Positions 34,814-38,914 of a DNA stretch of 38,914 nt are shown one piece after another. The notes beneath the pieces were generated by a model, which saw only the letters and a list, made by a program, of their open reading frames with translations, was not told where the DNA came from and did not search any database. Every line of letters starts with the position of its first letter. The first letter of the stretch is position 1. Position numbers and translations under genes: made by a program. Origin of the DNA: Alphaproteobacteria bacterium (GTDB lineage Bacteria > Pseudomonadota > Alphaproteobacteria > CAAHEQ01 > UBA3637); assembly GCA_017533325.1 (NCBI GenBank), contig JAFXIF010000015.1, positions 1-38,914 of the forward strand, given 5' to 3'.

Positions 34814-36772
34814 TTAAAAAAAGCTATATGGATTAATATCAATTCTTAAACTGACATTAGACGGAATGATAACTTTATTCATCCAAGCCGTTAAAATATT
34901 TTGCATTTTCACCTCTTTTTGTGCCTTGATGAGCAACCGGTATCTAAATTTTCCACGAAGTAGCGCAATCGGAGCAGGTGTCGGCCCTAAAACATCAAAT
35001 CCATCTAAAAATGGCGCCATGGAAACAATTTTCTTCGCCGTATCCACAACTGCCTGTTCATTTTTTCCGCTTAAAATCATGGCGGCTAATTGACCAAATG
35101 GCGGCATTTGCAACATTTCTCTTGTCATGATTTCTTGTTCCATAAAAGTTTGCCTGTCATTATTTTGAAGCGATTGGATCACCAAATTTTCGGGCACATA
35201 CGTTTGCAAAACAGCCGTTCCTTTTTTTTGTTCACGCCCGGCTCTTCCCGTTACCTGATGAAGCAATTGAAAAGTGCGCTCCCCTGCCCTTAAATCTCCG
35301 CCGGAAAGCCCCATGTCCGCATCAATCACGCCCACCAAAGTTAAATTGGAAAAGTGATGCCCTTTTGCTAAAATTTGTGTCCCGATTAAAATATCAATTT
35401 CATTGTTCTTAATTTTTTCAAGTAAAACAGCAAACTCTTTCGGATTATTTAATGTATCTGAAGTCACCATACATAATCTGGCTGAAGGAAATAAACTTGA
35501 AGCTTCTTCATGAATGCGCTCAACACCCGGCCCACAAGCAACAAGCGTTTCTTCTTGCCCACATGTCGGACATTCTTTCGGAATTCTTCTGATATAACCG
35601 CAATGATGGCATTGAAGAATATTTCTTTTTTTATGTTCCACCAAAAAGGCGGCACAATGCGGGCATTTAATCCTCTCTCCACACGCTCTACATAGCATTA
35701 ACGGTGCATAACCGCGTCTGTTTAAAAATAAAAGTGTTTGCTCTTTTTTTTGAATATTTTCGGCAATTAAATTTTTAAGGTCTTCCGAAATAAAGCGAAC
35801 CGGCCCTTTTTCTTTTTGCCTCATATCAACCAACCTGATATCCGGCAAAACAGCTCCTGAAAAACGTTCTTTTAATTCGATATGATAATATTTGCCTTGT
35901 AATACATTACAATAAGTTTCAATACTTGGCGTTGCAGAGGCTAACAAAATAGGGCAATTTGCAATTTTTGCTCTGACAACCGCCATATCGCGCGCTTGAT
36001 AAAGAACGCCGTCTTCTTGTTTAAAAGATTGATCATGCTCTTCATCCACAATAATTAAATCCAATTTTTTATACGGCAAAAATAAAGCCGATCGCGCCCC
36101 GACAATAACCCTTGCCTCGCCTTTTAAAATAGCTTGCCATGTGTCTCTTCGTTGCTTTTGGGTAACTCCTGAATGCCATAAAGCCGGTTTAACACCAAAT
36201 CTTTTTTCAAACCGATCCAGCCAAGCTGTTGTCAATGTAATTTCCGGCAATAAAACAAGCGTTTGCCCCCCTTGTTCAATAGCTCTTGCAATCGCTTCAA
36301 AATAAACTTCCGTTTTTCCGGAACCTGTTACACCGTCTAATAAAGAAACGGCAAAGCCATTTGAAATTTGATCTGTGATTTGCTCAACAGCCGCTAATTG
36401 GCTATCTGAAAAAGAAAGCGTTTTATGCTTGGGATTCGGGATGGGAAAATTAAGTTTTTTTTTGCTTTCCTTTTCAAAATCGGTTAAAAGTGCCATTTTT
36501 AAAACAGCCCCTAAAGGCGCTAACGTATAGGCACTGACCCAATTAACAAATTGAATCGTTTCCAAAGGAAGTACTTGATAAGGAAGAACTTCTAATATCT
36601 CTTTAATTTTGCTTTTATCCAAATGAGTATTCGGAGCTTTATCCCACACAACACCCATCATTTTTTTTCGGCCAAACGGCGCAATCACAAACGTGCCAAC
36701 AGGCAAGTCTGTTGAACTCAAATAATCATAACACCCCAGCGGTGTTGGAAAAAGAACAGATATCTGTTGCAT
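34814..36772 (-). CDS. priA: Primosomal replication restart helicase PriA
   Basis: The 652-residue SF2 helicase reloads the replisome at stalled forks. The Walker A motif is GVTGSGKTE (residues 148-156) and the DEEH box is at 243-246, followed by QSFKQEDGVLYQARDMAVVRA. A zinc-binding array (CRACG, CPHCA, CHHCG, CPTCG; about residues 360-410) is intact. The C-terminal helicase motifs include GTQILAKGHHFSNLTLVGVIDAD and QVTGRAGREQKKG. It is shorter than E. coli PriA (732), with a compact N-terminal 3'BD. Confidence 0.96.
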   Translation of the reverse strand: MQQISVLFPTPLGCYDYLSSTDLPVGTFVIAPFGRKKMMGVVWDKAPNTHLDKSKIKEILEVLPYQVLPLETIQFVNWVSAYTLAPLGAVLKMALLTDFEKESKKKLNFPIPNPKHKTLSFSDSQLAAVEQITDQISNGFAVSLLDGVTGSGKTEVYFEAIARAIEQGGQTLVLLPEITLTTAWLDRFEKRFGVKPALWHSGVTQKQRRDTWQAILKGEARVIVGARSALFLPYKKLDLIIVDEEHDQSFKQEDGVLYQARDMAVVRAKIANCPILLASATPSIETYCNVLQGKYYHIELKERFSGAVLPDIRLVDMRQKEKGPVRFISEDLKNLIAENIQKKEQTLLFLNRRGYAPLMLCRACGERIKCPHCAAFLVEHKKRNILQCHHCGYIRRIPKECPTCGQEETLVACGPGVERIHEEASSLFPSARLCMVTSDTLNNPKEFAVLLEKIKNNEIDILIGTQILAKGHHFSNLTLVGVIDADMGLSGGDLRAGERTFQLLHQVTGRAGREQKKGTAVLQTYVPENLVIQSLQNNDRQTFMEQEIMTREMLQMPPFGQLAAMILSGKNEQAVVDTAKKIVSMAPFLDGFDVLGPTPAPIALLRGKFRYRLLIKAQKEVKMQNILTAWMNKVIIPSNVSLRIDINPYSFF

Positions 36773-36828
36773 TTTTTTTGAAACCTTATATACTTTTCTT
36801 TAAGCTCAAGGACAGGATACAAAAAAAC

Positions 36829-37782
36829 ATGGAAGAATACAAGCCACTTTCTTATACAACAAGTAAAAAACTTAAAAAGATTATTTTAGATTGGCAACGA
36901 TTTTTGTTATCCGAAAGGCGACTCGCTGACAAAACGGGGGAATCTTATTTAAGAGATTTAAAAGAATTTTTTCATTTTTTCAGCGAATATAATGAAAAGG
37001 TGGCAGATGTTACCGATTTAAAAAATATGACTGTTTCGGATTTCAGAGCTTTTTTAGTTTGGCGCAGTGATCACAGTATTTCAAGATCCAGTATTGCAAG
37101 AGGGATGTCAACCTTAAGAAATTTCTTTAAATTTTGCACTCGAGAATGCCTTTTTGAAAATACAGCCGTGATGTCAATTCATACCGGAAGAAAACCAAAA
37201 GTTTTGCCAAAACCGCTTTCTGTTGATGATGCCTTTTTATTTTTAAAAGCAGTTAAAGATGTTGCCAAAGATTCGTTTCAAGAAAAAAGAGACACCGCGC
37301 TTTATATGCTTCTTTACGGGTGCGGTTTAAGAATTAATGAAGCCTTGCAACTCAACAGAATGGATGTGCCGTTGGATAAAGATGCTTTTGTAATTTTAGG
37401 AAAAGGAAACAAGGAACGATTAATTCCATTACTTCCCATGGTGAAAAATGCCATTGCCGATTATTTGGAATTATTGCCAACCAAAAACCCAAATATCCCC
37501 CTTTTCATCGGCGCAAGAGGAGAACGCTTAAATGCAGGCGTTGTTCAAAGAAACGTTCGCTTTATCAGAAAATATTTAGGGCTTGCCGACTCTGTGACTC
37601 CTCACGCATTAAGGCATAGTTTTGCAACTCATCTTTTGCAAGGTGGAGGAGATTTAAGAACGGTTCAAGAATTGTTAGGCCATGCCTCATTAGCGGCCAC
37701 TCAACTTTACACAGAAATTGATAAAGCGCATTTATTGAATGTATATGATAAAGCACACCCTCGCGCTCACTTAAAAAAATAA
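36829..37782 (+). CDS. xerC: Tyrosine recombinase XerC-type
   Basis: The tyrosine recombinase of 317 residues (from the ATG at 36829) resolves chromosome dimers with XerD at dif. Catalytic residues are present: R168 in GCGLRINEAL, K192 in GKGNKERLIP, H259 and R262 in HALRHSFATHLL, H285 in LGHASL, and nucleophile Y294 in TQLYTEI. An in-frame ATG at 36712 would overlap priA and is not preferred. It lies about 750 bases from the putative invertible element at 38530-38834 and is the only recombinase in the window. It reads as a housekeeping XerC, but a role in inversion is possible. Confidence 0.92.
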   Translation: MEEYKPLSYTTSKKLKKIILDWQRFLLSERRLADKTGESYLRDLKEFFHFFSEYNEKVADVTDLKNMTVSDFRAFLVWRSDHSISRSSIARGMSTLRNFFKFCTRECLFENTAVMSIHTGRKPKVLPKPLSVDDAFLFLKAVKDVAKDSFQEKRDTALYMLLYGCGLRINEALQLNRMDVPLDKDAFVILGKGNKERLIPLLPMVKNAIADYLELLPTKNPNIPLFIGARGERLNAGVVQRNVRFIRKYLGLADSVTPHALRHSFATHLLQGGGDLRTVQELLGHASLAATQLYTEIDKAHLLNVYDKAHPRAHLKK

Positions 37783-37802
37783 AAAAAGCATTAAATGACT
37801 TA

Positions 37803-37831
37803 TTGACGAGCGGTAAGATTTATGTTAAAGT
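37803..37831 (+). promoter_or_regulatory. Promoter of the two small genes after xerC
   Basis: TTGACG (37803-37808), a 17-base spacer, and TAAAGT (37826-37831) form a good sigma-70-like promoter. An AAGGAG site follows before the ATG at 37862. This separates the pair from xerC. Confidence 0.7.
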
Positions 37832-37861
37832 GACAAAAAAGGTAAAAAAAGGAGACTTTAA

Positions 37862-38086
37862 ATGACCGAAACTTTAGAAAATTCCATGGACATTGAAACA
37901 AGAAATCAAGCCAGAGCTGAACTTGCTTTTGGATTGGTAGCTGATGCCCATCCGATTGTTAATGATCAATATAATTTAGATGGGACCGTATATTTTGGAG
38001 GAACTTATCTTCAAGGCGAACCGGAACGCACCATTCAAGCGCAAAACACTCACTTTCAATCAATGGTAAAATCCGGGGGCAGATAA
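37862..38086 (+). CDS. Small protein of unknown function
   Basis: The 74-residue soluble protein is preceded by a promoter and a strong AAAGGAGAC site. It is acidic in its N-terminus and contains a GTVYFGGTYLQGEPERT segment. No signal, membrane segment or known motif is seen. It is followed after six bases by the next small gene. I do not recognise it. Confidence 0.65.
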   Translation: MTETLENSMDIETRNQARAELAFGLVADAHPIVNDQYNLDGTVYFGGTYLQGEPERTIQAQNTHFQSMVKSGGR

Positions 38087-38092
38087 ATTTTC

Positions 38093-38440
38093 ATGACAAG
38101 TTTATATCAAAATGAGTTTTCTATTGAAAAAGAAGACGCTTATGTTATTTTTCCGACACGGGATGATGAAATTGTTTTTGCTATTTCAGTCAAAGAAGAA
38201 GATCCGGTCAAACCTAAGATTCTTTATGACGGAAAAGAGCATGCTTTATTGTATCGTTCAGAAACGGATATTGTGATTTTGGATTATTTACCGGAAAAGA
38301 TTAAAGAAAAGCTTCAAAATGTTGATGAAGCTTATATCGTTGAAATCGATTATCGCGTCAAAAAAATGAAATATAATTATGATGCTTTTATCGAGTTGGT
38401 TGAAGAATACCCGTTTGATATAACAAAGTATTTATATTAA
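38093..38440 (+). CDS. Small acidic protein of unknown function
   Basis: The 115-residue protein appears to have a compact alpha/beta fold with alternating strands (AYVIFPTRDDEIVFAISV, then TDIVILDYL, then AYIVEIDYRVKKMKY). It has no transmembrane segment or motif I recognise. It shares a transcript with the preceding small gene and ends 39 bases before a strong terminator. Confidence 0.65.
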   Translation: MTSLYQNEFSIEKEDAYVIFPTRDDEIVFAISVKEEDPVKPKILYDGKEHALLYRSETDIVILDYLPEKIKEKLQNVDEAYIVEIDYRVKKMKYNYDAFIELVEEYPFDITKYLY

Positions 38441-38478
38441 TTTTTTCAACTTAAATTTACGATAAAACAGCTTAAATA

Positions 38479-38520
38479 AACCGACTTTAAACTCTTTGTT
38501 TTCAGTCGGTTTTCTTATTT
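38479..38520 (+). terminator. Terminator after the small gene pair
   Basis: The 8-base stem AACCGACT (38479-38486) / AGTCGGTT (38504-38511) with a 17-base loop is followed by TTCTTATTTTTTTT. It separates the small genes from the invertible element just to the right. It would also face transcription from the promoter at 38582-38612 when that reads leftward. Confidence 0.75.
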
Positions 38521-38529
38521 TTTTTAGGT

Positions 38530-38548
38530 CGGAAATCTAACGGTCGTT
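38530..38548. repeat. Left 19 bp inverted repeat of the putative invertible element
   Basis: CGGAAATCTAACGGTCGTT is a perfect inverted match of 38816-38834. The sequence beyond it differs from the other end. Confidence 0.85.
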
Positions 38549-38581
38549 TTTTGTTCCGAACTTTTTCCTTTCCATACTTTT

Positions 38582-38612
38582 ATTATACCATGGGTTTGAA
38601 TTTTCGTGTCCA
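38582..38612 (-). promoter_or_regulatory. Predicted promoter inside the element, pointing left (OFF)
   Basis: On the minus strand TGGACA (38612-38607), a 19-base spacer, and TATAAT (38587-38582) match the left-hand adhesin promoter. In this orientation it would transcribe toward the terminator at 38479-38520 and not toward the gene at 38910. Confidence 0.6.
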
Positions 38613-38815
38613 AAATTTTTCAAAAAAAATTATTTGTTTTTTAATATTTTCTTTTAGCTCGTTGATTTTTAAGAATTATTTTTTATCAAAAATTTGCATA
38701 AAAATTGATAAAAATATGAAATTTTATGTTTTTTGTTACAAAAAAACCGGTCAAAAATCAGCAAAAAATAACCTGTTTTAAGGCGTCATTTTTATGCCAA
38801 AATGCCGGCAAATCT

Positions 38816-38834
38816 AACGACCGTTAGATTTCCG
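38816..38834. repeat. Right 19 bp inverted repeat of the putative invertible element
   Basis: AACGACCGTTAGATTTCCG is the exact reverse complement of 38530-38548. It overlaps a palindrome (38810-38831) with perfect 10-base arms around AC. The whole site can be read as 11-base arms around a 6-base centre, the layout of a tyrosine-recombinase core site. Confidence 0.85.
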
Positions 38835-38852
38835 GGCTTTTACTTTTCCGCC

Positions 38853-38909
38853 ACAATTAACAAAAGGAAAAACCATGTAAACATTTTTTTATTTTAAAGG
38901 AGGCATCCC
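38853..38909 (+). promoter_or_regulatory. Conserved adhesin-type 5' leader (copy 2) with a start-stop mini-ORF
   Basis: It begins ACAATTAACAAAAGGAAA, has ATG (38875-38877) directly followed by TAA (38878-38880), and ends in AAAGGAGGCATCCC before ATG at 38910. It is the counterpart of 6717-6779 and lies outside the inverted repeats. Confidence 0.7.
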
Positions 38910-38914
38910 ATGAC
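38910..38914 (+). CDS. Start of a gene cut by the right edge; probably a second Pmp-like adhesin
   Basis: Only ATG and two more bases are in the window. The perfect AAAGGAGG site and the leader shared with the left-hand adhesin predict a related surface protein. Its identity cannot be read from this sequence. Confidence 0.4.

Larger units (their letters stand above)
38530..38834. mobile_element. Putative invertible promoter element (OFF orientation), 305 bp
   Basis: The segment is flanked by perfect 19 bp inverted repeats and holds the second copy (38572-38834) of the promoter-bearing block also found at 6827-7090. The promoter inside points left, away from the gene that starts at 38910. Its block is flipped relative to the gene when compared with the left-hand locus. 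Reversing it would place the -10 box about 128 bases before the ATG, close to the 121 bases at the left locus. An alternative is a non-autonomous MITE, but the conserved gene-proximal leaders outside the repeat favour a regulatory switch. Confidence 0.6.

Noticed and set aside
36712-36828. Longer xerC start at 36712
   Set aside because: It would overlap the 5' end of priA on the opposite strand. The ATG at 36829 gives a normal XerC N-terminus.
38551-38781. Plus-strand 76-codon frame inside the putative invertible element
   Set aside because: No ribosome site, it overlaps the promoter and palindromic region, and it has low-complexity AT-rich composition. Partial conservation with the other copy is noted as a low-interest finding.

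Overview
The window is AT-rich DNA that reads as the chromosome of a Gram-negative bacterium, most likely a host-associated alphaproteobacterium. This is inferred from the insert in the GyrA C-terminal domain, an alphaproteobacterial-type PfkB kinase, the PBP1A-then-prfB order, and YhdP/AsmA-type and autotransporter-like outer-membrane genes. UGA is a normal stop: prfB carries the classic CTT-TGA-C autoregulatory frameshift. I saw no tRNA, rRNA, CRISPR array or intact insertion sequence.

Layout. Positions 1-6716 (minus) hold most of a giant surface adhesin built from GGA(I/L) and FxxN repeats like chlamydial Pmp autotransporters. It runs off the left edge and shows two apparent single-base frameshifts near 1535 and 1443. 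Its upstream region (6717-7092) carries a conserved leader and a ~264 bp repeat containing a promoter. Next, on minus, come gyrA, ssb, a PfkB-family kinase, a HAD hydrolase and a phosphoribosyltransferase (7198-12643). Two small plus-strand genes follow (12772-13361), then a sodium-pump oxaloacetate decarboxylase operon oadGAB on minus (13363-16608), whose alpha subunit is split by an in-frame TGA. A plus-strand group (16769-20045) encodes a secreted lysozyme-like protein, TrpS and an exported LOG-like protein. It converges on a six-gene minus operon (20193-29057): PBP1A, an unknown, prfB, a DUF47/PhoU-like protein, a PiT-like transporter and a YhdP/AsmA-like giant. Then come an MFS transporter, a TraX-like protein, an unknown membrane protein, MsrAB, the rpsF-rpsR-rplI operon, an unknown membrane protein and priA. 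The right end has xerC, two small unknown genes, and an intergenic region leading to a new gene that starts at 38910.

The most interesting system joins the two ends. The ~264 bp block upstream of the left adhesin (6827-7090) recurs at 38572-38834 upstream of the gene starting at 38910, and both genes also share a leader (6717-6779 and 38853-38909). The leaders point with their genes, but the promoter block lies in opposite orientation relative to the gene in the two loci. At the left it fires into the adhesin (ON); at the right it fires away (OFF). The right copy is bounded by perfect 19 bp inverted repeats (38530-38548 and 38816-38834). Inverting between them would put the promoter about 128 bp before the start codon, close to the 121 bp at the left locus. 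I propose a phase-variable invertible promoter controlling a family of Pmp-like adhesins. A mobile repeat (MITE) is the main alternative.
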